Origin: Myxococcus landrumus
GTDB lineage: Bacteria > Myxococcota > Myxococcia > Myxococcales > Myxococcaceae
Direction: 5' to 3'
Assembly (NCBI RefSeq): GCF_017301635.1
Contig: NZ_CP071091.1
Location: 8,548,501-8,612,500, forward strand
DNA: 64,000 nucleotides
The position numbers and the translations under genes are program-made. Every line of letters starts with the position of its first letter. The stretch's first letter is position 1. The notes under the pieces were generated by a model. It saw only the letters and a program-made list of their open reading frames with translations. It was not told the DNA's origin and did not search any database. Below, in pieces: positions 9,613-18,754 of the stretch.

Positions 9613-12600
9613 TTACTGGTAGGTGGCCGTGTAGGTGCCTGCCTGGGCGCCGTCGATGAAGACGAAGCCCACGCCCTTGATGGTGCGCGTCACGGTGGTG
9701 ACGGGCGCACCCGCGCGGGTGACGGACGACAGGGTGAGGCCCGAGGCGGTGCGCGTGGGCACCATGAGGGACAGGTTGCGCGCGGGGCTCGTCACGGTGA
9801 AGGTGAGGGCCGTGCCGGTGTAGCCCAGGGCGGACACCTGCGTGGCCTCGCGAGCGTCGAGCCACTCGAGCAACTGCTTCGCGGTGATGACCGGCACGCC
9901 GTCGCGCTTCGCGGAGGCGATGATGGCGGTCGAGCCCGGAGACGGGTGCTGGTCGACGTGCATGTTGGCGGTGAAGGCGCCGTAGTAGCCCTTGGGGCCC
10001 AGCGCGTTGGCGAGCAGCGTGTCGATGTGCAGCGGATACGACTGGCCGGACTCGTCCGTCATCTGCGTGGCGAGCTGGTAGACGTCCAGCGGCGTGCCGT
10101 CCACGTCCGCGAAGCGCATGGCCAGGCCGGAGCCCGTGAAGAGGCCCGGGCGGTCCTGCACCCAGTCATCGGGCCAGTAGTAGTAGTTCGTGTCCATGCG
10201 GATGCCGTGCAGGCGCGACACCTTGGGCTGCGTGGCCCAGTCGCTGAACGCGATGCAGTGCGTGCGGTTGGTGACGGGCGCGGGGATGGCGGGGAAGGTC
10301 TGCGCGAAGCTCGCGAGCTGCGGCGTGAAGAAGTTGGGGTCCAGCGTGAAGGGCGTGTAGTCCGCGCAGCCCGTGTTGATGTGCAGCGCGTACTCGAAGC
10401 CCTGGGCCACGTAGCCGTTGGCCTGGGTGGCCGTCAGCCCGCCCACGTAGTCGTAGACGGTGCCTCGGATGCACTCCCAATCATCCAGGCTGCAGCCCGT
10501 GGGGCTGTCGGCCAGGTATTGATTCAGGCGCTGCGGGGTGCCGCCGCCAGGATGGCCATCGCCCGTCATCACCACCACGGCCTTGTGCGAGCGCGGGAAG
10601 TACCAGAGCCGGGGCAGCGGGATGCTGCTCGTCTGGTGGAGCAGGTTGGCCAGGAGGCGCTGCTGCTCGTCCGCCTGGGGAATCTGGACCTTGCCCAGGT
10701 TCACCCAGTCCGGCTGCGGGTCGAAGGACGCGTTGCCGTAGAACATGTCGCTGGCGCGCGCCTTCGGGCCGATGCTGGAGCCATCCCGGTTCTGTCCCTG
10801 CCAGGCCGGGTTGCCCTGGCGGGTGAGGACGATGGAGCGGGCCAGGTCATACATGAACGCGGTGGCGGTGCCGCTGCCCACGGTGCGCTGGCTGATGGCG
10901 GCGTAGGCCGTCGCGGTGGTGGCGTTGGAGTAGAGCGTGGCCACGGCGCGAGTGCCAGTGGTCAGGGTGCGCTGGTCGGCGGGGCCGTGGTACTGCATCG
11001 TCTCCGCGGTGATGCCCGTGCCCGGCGCTTGTGAGGCATTGACCAGCAGATAGCCGTTGGAGAGCGTGCCCTGGGAGGGATTGAGGCCCAGCAGGGACTC
11101 CAGGTTGGACCCGGGGCGCAGGGCGATGAGGCTGCCGCCCGCGTTGACCCAGTTCGTGATGAGCGTCACCTGGTTGGCCCCGAGCGCCTGCTCACCCAGC
11201 ACCAGCACCTTGTAGTCATTGAGCGACACGCTGACGCCCAGGTTGCCCGCGTCGGTGGTGGCGTAGGTGGCGATGCCCTCCGCCTCCAGGATTTCGCGCA
11301 GGTAGTCGGTGAAGGGATTGCCCGGCGCGGTGGCCACGAGCACGGGGCCGGCGCCATGGACGCCGGGGCGGGGCGGCGGGCCCAGCGTCTCGAAGACGAC
11401 GTCCACCCAGTAGTTGGTGTCCTGGTGGCTGCTGTTGGGGAAGGTGGACGAGGCGCCGTACGTATAGACGCCGTTGCCGCCGCTGGTGGTGCCGGGCAGG
11501 GCGCGAAGCGGCGGGGCATTCACGCCGCTGGCCAGTCCGCCATTGGTATAGGAATAGCCGCCCTGCGGCGCGAAGTACGACGCCACGTAGGTGGTGCCCG
11601 CGGTGATGTCGACGGGAGACGTGAAGGTCACCTCCTGCCAGCCGACGGCCGTCTCGTTGGTGAACGTCGCCGTGGCCAGGGGCTGGCCGGTGGCACTCCA
11701 CAAGTTGCCCACGTGGGTGCCGCCATTGCCGCTGCCCTTGTAGAAGCGCACGCCCTTGATGCGGCCGTCGACGTCCGCGCGGAACTTCACGCCCAGCTCC
11801 ACGGCGGCGCTCTCGTTCGCGGTGGGGTTGGCCGGCACGTCGGTGGGGGCGAAGAGGCGGAAGGTGTTGCCCGGAGGCTGCGTCGGAGGCAGCGCGCCGG
11901 TGGCCTGGAAGATGACGTCCACCCAGTAGTTCGAGTTGCCGAAGCTGTTGATGGGGAACGTCCCCGCGGCGCCGTAGCTGAAGACGCCGTTGCCGCCGCT
12001 GGTGCTGCCCGGCAGCGCGAAGAGCGGGGGCGCGTCCTGCCCGGTGGCCAGCCCCCCGTTGTCGAAGGCATAGGCGCCCACGGGCGCGTGGTACGAGACG
12101 ACGTGCGTCGTATTGGCGGGGATGGGGATGGGCGTGGTGAAGAGGACCTCCTGCCAGCCGGAGGCCGTCTCGCTGGTGAAGGTCGCGGAGGCCAGCCGCT
12201 GCCCGTTGACGCTCCACAGGCTGCCCACGTGGGTGCCCGTGTTGGCGGCGCCCTTGTAGAAGCGCACGCCCAGCACGTTGCCGCTCACGCTGGCCTTGAA
12301 CTTCAAGCCCAGCTCCACGGCCGCGGAGTCATTCGTCACGGAGGGCACGGCGGGCGTGGCGGTGGGCGGCCACAGCGTCACCGGCGCGGCGGGACGGAAG
12401 ACCACGTCCACCCAGTAGTTGGCGTTGGCGAAGCTGGTGAGGGGAAAGGTGCCGGCGGCGCCGTAGCTGAAGACGCCGTTGCCGTCGGGAATCCCCGGCA
12501 GCGAGTGCAGCGGGGGCGCGTCCACCGCGGCCGTCAAGCCGCCGCTGGTGAAGCCATAGCCTCCCACGGGGGCGTGGTACGAGGCGACGTACGTCGTGTT

Positions 12601-12984
12601 GGCGGTGATGCGCACGGGCGTGGCGAACGACACCTCCTGCCAGCCAGAGGCCGTCTCGCTGGTGAAGGTGGCGAAGGCCAGCCGCTGGCCCACGGCGCTC
12701 CACAGGCTGCCCACGTGGGTGCCGGTGTTGCCGGTGCCCTTGTAGAAGCGGATGCCCAGGATGTCTCCGTCGACGTCGGACCGGAACTTCACGCCGAGCT
12801 CCACGGCGTCGAAGTCATTCGTGACGGAGGGGACCGCGGGTGTGGCCGTGGGGGAGAAGAGGGTGTATGTCGTTTGGGATTGCGCGGCGGTGGGCAGGGC
12901 CAGCAAGACGGCCGCGAGCAAGGCGAGCACCTGGACACGCGGACGTCGCGTGACCCAGGCGGGTCGTGACTTCGGGGGTGTCAT
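9613..12984 (-). CDS. Secreted protein with three DUF4082 domains and a deacetylase-like catalytic region
   Basis: 1123 residues. The start is placed at the ATG 12982-12984 because AAGGAG lies upstream; the ATG at 13020 would precede that site. A signal peptide (VQVLALLAAVLLALPTAAQSQ, about 16-36) is followed by three DUF4082 repeats at about 40-200, 210-365 and 380-535, each with ELGVKF, GxRFYKG, THVGSLW, GWQEV, NTTYVASYHAP and NYWVDV blocks. Next is a Rossmann/ThuA-like segment (YKVLVLGEQAL), then a region with MTGDGHPGGGTPQRLNQYL, ALHINTGC and GIRMDTNYYYWPDDW. That region resembles a polysaccharide-deacetylase/NodB-like fold. The C-terminus is a beta-domain (TFTVTSPARNLSLMVPT). Probably an extracellular carbohydrate-active protein; catalytic assignment is tentative. 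Confidence 0.85.
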   Translation of the reverse strand: MTPPKSRPAWVTRRPRVQVLALLAAVLLALPTAAQSQTTYTLFSPTATPAVPSVTNDFDAVELGVKFRSDVDGDILGIRFYKGTGNTGTHVGSLWSAVGQRLAFATFTSETASGWQEVSFATPVRITANTTYVASYHAPVGGYGFTSGGLTAAVDAPPLHSLPGIPDGNGVFSYGAAGTFPLTSFANANYWVDVVFRPAAPVTLWPPTATPAVPSVTNDSAAVELGLKFKASVSGNVLGVRFYKGAANTGTHVGSLWSVNGQRLASATFTSETASGWQEVLFTTPIPIPANTTHVVSYHAPVGAYAFDNGGLATGQDAPPLFALPGSTSGGNGVFSYGAAGTFPINSFGNSNYWVDVIFQATGALPPTQPPGNTFRLFAPTDVPANPTANESAAVELGVKFRADVDGRIKGVRFYKGSGNGGTHVGNLWSATGQPLATATFTNETAVGWQEVTFTSPVDITAGTTYVASYFAPQGGYSYTNGGLASGVNAPPLRALPGTTSGGNGVYTYGASSTFPNSSHQDTNYWVDVVFETLGPPPRPGVHGAGPVLVATAPGNPFTDYLREILEAEGIATYATTDAGNLGVSVSLNDYKVLVLGEQALGANQVTLITNWVNAGGSLIALRPGSNLESLLGLNPSQGTLSNGYLLVNASQAPGTGITAETMQYHGPADQRTLTTGTRAVATLYSNATTATAYAAISQRTVGSGTATAFMYDLARSIVLTRQGNPAWQGQNRDGSSIGPKARASDMFYGNASFDPQPDWVNLGKVQIPQADEQQRLLANLLHQTSSIPLPRLWYFPRSHKAVVVMTGDGHPGGGTPQRLNQYLADSPTGCSLDDWECIRGTVYDYVGGLTATQANGYVAQGFEYALHINTGCADYTPFTLDPNFFTPQLASFAQTFPAIPAPVTNRTHCIAFSDWATQPKVSRLHGIRMDTNYYYWPDDWVQDRPGLFTGSGLAMRFADVDGTPLDVYQLATQMTDESGQSYPLHIDTLLANALGPKGYYGAFTANMHVDQHPSPGSTAIIASAKRDGVPVITAKQLLEWLDAREATQVSALGYTGTALTFTVTSPARNLSLMVPTRTASGLTLSSVTRAGAPVTTVTRTIKGVGFVFIDGAQAGTYTATYQ

Positions 12985-13121
12985 CCGGACATCTCCTTGG
13001 AGGGGGGCACGACAAGACACCCGGCGCGCTTCGCACCGGAGGACGCGACATATTGCTGTCGGCCTCTGACAGTCTCAACCTCACGGGGATGGAGATGGGA
13101 CGAATCGTGAAATCGTTGCCG

Positions 13122-13188
13122 CGATACGCGATTTTTCCTCGCGTATCGGGTGACGAATCAATGACAGGGGACGTCTGGAATAGACGTC
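13122..13188. terminator. Two inverted repeats after the serine ammonia-lyase gene
   Basis: CGATACGCGA (13122-13131) pairs with TCGCGTATCG (13139-13148). A second repeat, GACGTCT-GGAAT-AGACGTC (13170-13188), touches the stop codon of the upstream gene. The first is a likely terminator. Confidence 0.55.
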
Positions 13189-14599
13189 AGCACTCGGGCA
13201 GGCCGACGCTGAGGTTGGCGACCTCGAGCACGTTGACGGCGAGCCCGCCGCGCGCGGTCTCCTTGTACTTGTCTTTCATGTCGCGGCCGGTGTCGCGCAT
13301 GGTCCGGATGACCTTGTCCAGGCTGACGAAGTGGCGTCCGTCGCCGGAGAGCGCCATGCGGGCGGCGTTGATGGCCTTCACGGAGGCCATGGCGTTGCGC
13401 TCGATGCAGGGCACCTGCACCAGTCCGCCAATGGGGTCGCAGGTGAGGCCCAGGTTGTGCTCCATGGCGATTTCCGCCGCGTTCTCCACCTGGAGCGGGG
13501 TGCCACCGAGCACCTCGGCGAGCGCGCCCGCGGCCATGGAGCAGGCGCTTCCCACCTCGCCCTGGCAGCCGACCTCGGCGCCGCTGATGGAGGCGTTCTC
13601 CTTGTACAGCACGCCGATGGCGCCCGCGGTGAGGAGGAAGCGCACCACGCCGTCGTCGTTCGCACCCGGGCAGAAGCGCCAGTAGTAGTGCAGCACCGCG
13701 GGGATGATGCCGGCGGCGCCGTTGGTGGGCGCGGTGACGACGCGGCCTCCGGCGGCGTTCTCCTCGTTGACGGCGAGCGCGTAGAGGTTGACCCAATCCA
13801 GCACGGTGAGCGGGTTGGTGAGGCCGGCCTCCGGGCGGCTGAGCAGCCGCTGGTACATGGCGGACGCGCGGCGCTCCACCTTGAGGCCGCCGGGGAGGAT
13901 TCCGCTGGAGGAGCAGCCTCGGCGCACGCAGGCCTGCATGACGTCCCAGATGCGCAGGAGGCCCGCGCGGATGTCCTGCTCCGAGCGCCAGGTCTTCTCG
14001 TTCGCCATCATGAGGGCGCTGAAGGGCATCCGCTCCTTCTCACACAGCTCCAGCAGCGTCGCCGCGGACTGGAAGGGGAAGGGCAGGGGCGTGGCGTCCA
14101 CGCGCAGCGGGTCCTGGCCGGTGGTCGCGGACTCGTCCACGACGAAGCCTCCGCCCACGGAGTAGTAGACGCGGGTCTCCAGCTCCGCGCCGTCCGCGCC
14201 GAAGGCGGAGAAGCGCATGCCGTTCGGGTGGTAGGGCAGGGTGCGGCGGCGGTGCATCACCAGGTGCTCGCCGTCCTTGAAGGTGATGTCGCGCTGGCCG
14301 AGCACGCTGATGCGGCCCTCGGAGCGCCACGTCGCGACGACGGCGGGGATGCACTCGACGTCCACGCCTTCGGGCGTGTCGCCGCGCAACCCGAGCACCA
14401 CGGCCTTGTCGCTGCCGTGGCCCTTGCCCGTCGCGCCGAGCGAGCCGAAGAGCTCGACCTTCAGCCGGGTGAGCTTCTCCAGGTGACCATGCTCCGCCAG
14501 CCGCTGCACGAACGTGCGCGCGGCGCGCATGGGCCCCACCGTGTGGGAGCTCGAGGGACCGATACCAATCTTGAAGAGGTCGAAAACGCTGACAGCCAT
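13187..14599 (-). CDS. sdaA: L-serine ammonia-lyase (L-serine dehydratase, iron-sulphur type)
   Basis: 470 residues, the size of the fused single-chain enzyme that deaminates L-serine to pyruvate and ammonia in the cytoplasm. The N-terminal beta domain begins MAVSVFDLFKIGIGPSSSHTVGPMRAA (in two blocks), the family hallmark. The alpha domain has the [4Fe-4S] ligand motifs GCQGEVGSACSMAAGAL and CDPIGGLVQVPCIERNA and the block TAPTNGAAGIIPAVLHYY. I chose the ATG at 14597-14599 because it sits directly before the conserved N-terminus; the frame extends to 14695 without conserved sequence. Single gene with its own upstream palindrome. Confidence 0.96.
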   Translation of the reverse strand: MAVSVFDLFKIGIGPSSSHTVGPMRAARTFVQRLAEHGHLEKLTRLKVELFGSLGATGKGHGSDKAVVLGLRGDTPEGVDVECIPAVVATWRSEGRISVLGQRDITFKDGEHLVMHRRRTLPYHPNGMRFSAFGADGAELETRVYYSVGGGFVVDESATTGQDPLRVDATPLPFPFQSAATLLELCEKERMPFSALMMANEKTWRSEQDIRAGLLRIWDVMQACVRRGCSSSGILPGGLKVERRASAMYQRLLSRPEAGLTNPLTVLDWVNLYALAVNEENAAGGRVVTAPTNGAAGIIPAVLHYYWRFCPGANDDGVVRFLLTAGAIGVLYKENASISGAEVGCQGEVGSACSMAAGALAEVLGGTPLQVENAAEIAMEHNLGLTCDPIGGLVQVPCIERNAMASVKAINAARMALSGDGRHFVSLDKVIRTMRDTGRDMKDKYKETARGGLAVNVLEVANLSVGLPEC

Positions 14600-14682
14600 C
14601 GCGGGCGCAACATGCCACGTTTCCACTTCCGTCCCAGCGTCGTGTGGAGTGGCGTTCCTGCTGCGTGTGTGGGGCACGACTT

Positions 14683-14696
14683 CTTGGCATGCCAAG
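14683..14696. promoter_or_regulatory. Perfect 14-bp palindrome upstream of sdaA
   Basis: CTTGGCATGCCAAG is a perfect palindrome 84 bases upstream of the sdaA start. Its position and symmetry fit an operator. The rest of 14600-14794 shows nothing else recognisable. Confidence 0.4.
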
Positions 14697-14794
14697 GAGC
14701 GCTGACTGGAGAGTCGGCAGGCAGGCTTTCTCCGGGTGCGGCGTGCTGGATGTAACGCGTTGCGTTGGCTTGGTGAGTGGGCGTGTGTCCTTGC

Positions 14795-16150
14795 TCAGTG
14801 GCTGCTTCCCGCGACGAAGATCATGGGGACTCTGTACTCCTTCATCCGCCCCACGACGACGTGAAGGACCTGCCTCCGCGTCAAGGGTCGGCCGGCCGTG
14901 AGCTCCGCTTCGCTCAGGGCCCGCATGTGCATCCAGTTCCACGCGTCGGACCCCGTGCGTCCCAACCTCTCGTCTCAGAGAATCGCCTCTGGGTCGAACC
15001 CCTCGCGGTGCTCTTTCGGAAGGACCGGGTGCTTCGGGGCCCCGGACAGGCCCGCTTCCGCCTTGTCCGTCATGTGCATGGTTCGCGCCTCGAGACCGTC
15101 TCCCAGCGCGTCCCTCACGTCCTTGGGCAGGTCCTGGCGCATCACCTGTCCGCCGTGGATGCGGACGGCGGAGCTGACCGCGGGCAGGGAGAGGACCCCT
15201 GCCTGCACGAGCCCTCGCATCCGCTTCACCCATTCGGCGGAGACGACGATGCGTGAGCCTCTCATGACGCCGCTGGGGCTCATGACCAGACCCTCCTCGC
15301 CGGGCGTCGCGGGCGCGGCGGGGGGCATCCGTGGAAGCGATAGCTCCAGCGGGGAGAGCAGCGTCATCCTCTCCAGCATCTGGGCCGCCGGGACGACCTT
15401 GCCCCCGAGCTTCATCACGGCCCGGGTGTCCTCGCGCAGTCTGGCGAACGCCTGGGTCAGCAGGCCCATCAGGGCGGGCATCGCGGTTGCGGCCCGCTCG
15501 ACCCGCTCCGGGTCCAAGGACTGGAGGTCCCTCAACGTGGGCGCCATCCAGGCCTGGACCTGGCGCAGGTCGGCGGACAGCTTCTCGGCGCTGCACATGG
15601 GACAGTGACGAATCGAGGCGTCCGCGAGCTGGAGGAAGTCCACCCAGGTGGCCAGGAGCAGCGTCCCGAACATGGCGGCCTGGAGCCTGGGCCCTGTCAT
15701 GCGAAGCACTCCCATCTCCATGTCCGAGTCCCCCGCCTCGGAGGCCACTTCCGACAAGGTGGTCGCGCTCTCGAGCGTGCCTCGAAGCCACGTCACCTGC
15801 GCGGAGCTGTGTTCGACATGGCGGGTGACCACCTCCTCGTTGGCGAGCCACTCCTTGTGGGCTTGAATCCGGTCCACCGTTTTCGTGAACGTCTCTTCAA
15901 TCCCATTCAGCGAGCCCGTCACTTCGCCGAGGGCGTCGAGGACCGCCTGCCGAGGCGGGAGGCTTGTCTGTATTGCGATGCGCGGTGTTCCTCCGGCGCC
16001 CGCGAGGCAGTGGGGTGAACGCGCGAAGGCCGCAGGGCGCTCATCGACCGGCTCGGCGGTCCTCTGGGTGTCGTTCAGCGTGTGGCCGCACCCGGAGGCA
16101 AGTCCTGCCGCTAGCAGCACGAGAGGCAACAGGAGGGCGTCAGCGCGCAG
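14795..16150 (-). pseudogene. Lipoprotein gene interrupted by an in-frame TGA
   Basis: The frame encodes a lipoprotein-like start (RADALLLPLVLLAAGLASGC, lipobox ASGC) and a helical body with SIRHCPMCSAEKLS, ending ...GFDPEAIL at a TGA (14975-14977). After the TGA the same frame continues 59 codons (DERLGRTGSDAWNWMHMRAL..., ...RMKEYRVPMIFVAGSSH) to a stop at 14795. That extension looks like ordinary protein, and CGA to TGA is a common transition, so the stop may be a nonsense mutation. The 5' end is also odd: no ATG, GTG or TTG sits well before the lipobox. The best candidate is a CTG at 16148-16150 after GGGGGTGG. Either the gene is decaying, or the truncated 391-residue lipoprotein is still made. 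Function unknown. Confidence 0.6.
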
Positions 16151-16485
16151 GGTCCACCCCCGGGCCGAGTGACGCGAGGGCTCCTGGCCGCGGCGTCCCC
16201 TCGTTCGTGGAGAACAACCGCGTGATGGCTGTGCCTCTCGCGCAGCGCACTTCGCCCTGGAATCGCCAGCGCACTTCGGCGGCGGCCTGGCCGCGAGCCC
16301 CCACGCACCGTCCTGATGGGGACGCCCGCCGTACCCTGCAAGCACGTACGCCTCCAGGGAGGGCAACGCCATGACCACCGCCATTTTCATGTGCATACAG
16401 GGTTCCTGGGCGTGCCCAAGGCCAGGGCACGAAGACCACACACCTCCCGATGGGACAGGGCGACTCACGCCGCGCCGGTGGTGAG

Positions 16486-16926
16486 TCAGCTGGAATGAGA
16501 GGGATTGAGGGCCGACGCCATGACGTCGCCGCTTGAAGCCTCGAGGACTTCGGGAGCAACACGCCTGGGGACGGGGAAGACATGCTGCACGCGTTCGGCG
16601 GCGACGCGATGGCGTGCGAGGGCGAGGGCTTGTTGCGTTTCGACGCGGGTGCGTTCGAGGTGGGCCTTGGCACCCCGGATGGAGGCATCGGAGGCTTCGC
16701 GCTCCCGGGCAAGCTCGGCGGCGACGCGGGTGCGTTCGGACGCGAGCCTGTGCGCGGACTCGGACTGGGCGCGTTCGATGGAGGCGAGGACGCGCTGGCG
16801 TTCGGCGTCGACGTCGAGCACGGGCTTGAAGCGGGTCTGAAGCGCGCGAAGCTTGAGGAAGGTCCGGGCCAGGAGCCCCATCCACAGCAGGTTCGAGAAG
16901 GCCAGGACCAGGATGGCAGCGGGCAT
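16486..16926 (-). CDS. Single-pass membrane protein with coiled coil
   Basis: 146 residues from the ATG at 16924-16926, which has GGAGGGGAG just upstream; a longer start at 16983 is unnecessary. An N-terminal hydrophobic segment (AAILVLAFSNLLWMGLLA, 3-20) is followed by about 90 residues of charged heptad-like helix (VDAERQRVLASIERAQSES, HLERTRVETQQALALARHR), typical of a membrane-anchored coiled coil. The tail is neutral. No family recognised. It lies upstream of the interrupted lipoprotein gene with a 335-base gap that contains no clear gene. Confidence 0.6.
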   Translation of the reverse strand: MPAAILVLAFSNLLWMGLLARTFLKLRALQTRFKPVLDVDAERQRVLASIERAQSESAHRLASERTRVAAELAREREASDASIRGAKAHLERTRVETQQALALARHRVAAERVQHVFPVPRRVAPEVLEASSGDVMASALNPSHSS

Positions 16927-17161
16927 GGTGCTCCCCTCCGGGGCGTGCCGCGTCAGGCGGAGGCCAGCGCGGAGGAGGACCACGGTGCGTCACTCATGGG
17001 CAGGAAGGAAATCCCCCGTGAGGGGGATTCCAAATACACTCACTCCCCCTTGGCTGCCCCAGGCGGGCTCGTGAGTCCGCGGCTCGGCGGAAGTCCGCTC
17101 GTAGGTGGCGGAACGGGTGGCGAGCCCTGGCCAGGCTGAAGGCCCCGCGTCGTCAACTCAG

Positions 17162-17202
17162 CGAGGTGGCCCTCTCGCGGATGTTCGATGCGAGGGGCCT
17201 CG
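17162..17202 (-). terminator. Terminator-like hairpin
   Basis: CGAGG..GGCC..CTCTCGC at 17164-17178 pairs imperfectly with GCGAGGGGCCTCG at 17190-17202, just beyond the stop at 17218. The rest of 16927-17161 is without a gene. Confidence 0.5.
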
Positions 17203-17217
17203 TGGCCAATCGAAGAC

Positions 17218-17958
17218 TCAGGGCAGGACGGTCAGGAGGGTGGTCGGGTCGTCGTTTCCGCTGTTGGCGTCGCGGTCCAGGATTTCGGTCATGGCGAACG
17301 CTCGGACCGTCAGATTGCCAATCGCACGGGGGATGCATTGAACCGTGACCACAAGCTCTTGCTTCGGGGCAAGGTTGCCGAGTTTGCAGAGGATGCTTCC
17401 CTCCCTGCTGCGTGTGCATGTGCCCTGGCTGGACGTCACGGCGACAGGGTCGAGCGCATTTGGAAGAGGAATCGAAGCCCCGATGAACGAGGCGTCTTCT
17501 GTGCCCGTGTTGCGGACGCGCATCGTCACGGTCAACGGCTGGTTCAAACGAGCGGGTGAAGGGGTGATGGTCAGGTGTGTGTCGGTATCCACCCGAAGCG
17601 GTTGAGGTTCACAGACGTCACCAAAACCATCGCCATCCTTGTCTGCCTGCGTGCTGTTGGGCGTGTTGGGGCAGTTGTCCTCGCCGTCGGGGATGCCATC
17701 TCCATCCGTGTCGAGTCGATTCAGCTTTTCGATGTCGATAGGGGCTTCGTCCTCGGGCGAGAAGCGCAGGGTGGGGCGTGTGGCGGGAGATGCCGCCACG
17801 GCGGGCGGGCCACTGTCTGGCGGTGCCCCCGCGACACCGTTTCCAACACACGCTCCGCTGCCCGAAAGTTGTGGTGCCAGCGCGGTGAGCAGGGCGATGC
17901 GTGCGAACCTGGCTTGCCAGGCCGTGAAGGAGAGGGGCCGGATGGCGAGCGGGGACAT
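17218..17958 (-). CDS. Exported protein with thrombospondin type 3 calcium repeats and a DUF11-like domain
   Basis: 246 residues; AGGAG lies 9 bases before the ATG at 17956-17958. An N-terminal signal-like segment precedes a Pro/Ala linker. Residues about 82-115 contain two calcium-binding thrombospondin type 3 repeats (DTDGDGIPDGEDNCPNTPNS, ADKDGDGFGDVCE). Residues about 125-240 form a DUF11/CARDB-like beta-sandwich (LTITPSPARLNQPLTVTMRV, NTGTEDASFIG, ANSGNDDPTTLL). Such proteins are surface or secreted and often mediate adhesion. No clear lipobox, although a Cys at position 37 (GSGAC) could be lipidated. Confidence 0.8.
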   Translation of the reverse strand: MSPLAIRPLSFTAWQARFARIALLTALAPQLSGSGACVGNGVAGAPPDSGPPAVAASPATRPTLRFSPEDEAPIDIEKLNRLDTDGDGIPDGEDNCPNTPNSTQADKDGDGFGDVCEPQPLRVDTDTHLTITPSPARLNQPLTVTMRVRNTGTEDASFIGASIPLPNALDPVAVTSSQGTCTRSREGSILCKLGNLAPKQELVVTVQCIPRAIGNLTVRAFAMTEILDRDANSGNDDPTTLLTVLP

Positions 17959-18164
17959 ACTTTCTCCTGGTCGAAGCCTGTCCGACTCTTCATGGCACCG
18001 CAGTGTCCCTCACCGCACCCGGACTGTCGTCTCGAAGAAGCTCCAGGCAGAACCTCCTCGCGCGGCGCGTCTCACTCCGCGACCATGGGGCCAAGAAAGT
18101 TCCGCGGGGGCACTTCCCAGCGGGTATGGTGCCGGGCCTTTTCGATGACCCAGGAGAACCCCAC

Positions 18165-18665
18165 ATGACCAAGGTCAAGCTCACCACCAACCATGGCGAC
18201 ATCGTTCTGCAGCTGAACGCGGAGAAGGCGCCGAAGAGCGCCGAGAACTTCGTTCAGTACGTGAAGGATGGGCACTACAACAACACCATCTTCCACCGCA
18301 TCATCAGCAACTTCATGATTCAGGGCGGCGGTTTCGAGCCCGGCATGAAGCAGAAGCCCACCCGGGCCCCGATTCAGAACGAGGCCGACAACGGCCTGAA
18401 GAACAACAAGTACACGGTCGCGATGGCGCGGACCAACGACCCCCACTCCGCCAGCGCCCAGTTCTTCATCAACACGGCGGACAACAGCTTCCTGAACCAC
18501 TCCGGAAAGAACGTCCAGGGCTGGGGTTACGCGGTGTTCGGCGAGGTCATCGAGGGCCGCGAGGTGGTGGATCTGCTCGGGCGCACCGCCACGACCACGA
18601 AGGCCGGCCACCAGGACGTCCCGAAGGACGACGTCATCCTCGTGAAGGCCGAAGTCGTCGAGTAG
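18165..18665 (+). CDS. ppiB: Cytoplasmic cyclophilin-type peptidyl-prolyl cis-trans isomerase
   Basis: 166 residues; the ATG at 18165 has AGGAG nine bases upstream and gives the standard PpiB N-terminus. Upstream in-frame sequence is not conserved. Active-site blocks are present: IFHRIISNFMIQGGGF with the catalytic Arg, the Gln-containing SASAQFFINTADNSFLN, and AVFGEVIEGREVVD. There is no signal peptide, so the enzyme acts on proline bonds in cytosolic folding proteins. Single gene, convergent with the permease gene, sharing a terminator. Confidence 0.95.
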   Translation: MTKVKLTTNHGDIVLQLNAEKAPKSAENFVQYVKDGHYNNTIFHRIISNFMIQGGGFEPGMKQKPTRAPIQNEADNGLKNNKYTVAMARTNDPHSASAQFFINTADNSFLNHSGKNVQGWGYAVFGEVIEGREVVDLLGRTATTTKAGHQDVPKDDVILVKAEVVE

Positions 18666-18696
18666 TCAGGCATCGCGGGCCCGGCCTCGGGCCGCG

Positions 18697-18732
18697 AGAA
18701 ACCCCGGCACGGAGCCTCCTGCCGGGGTTTCT
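18697..18732. terminator. Strong bidirectional terminator
   Basis: AGAAACCCCGGCA (18697-18709) pairs perfectly with TGCCGGGGTTTCT (18720-18732), giving A- and T-flanked hairpins in both directions between convergent ppiB and permease genes. Confidence 0.85.
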
Positions 18733-18754
18733 GCTTCAGCGCCTCGCGGACGCG

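Noticed and set aside
16140..16712. 190-codon minus-strand frame between the coiled-coil and lipoprotein genes
   Set aside because: It overlaps the coiled-coil gene in another frame, has no site or domain, and its translation is Pro/Ser/Arg low-complexity.
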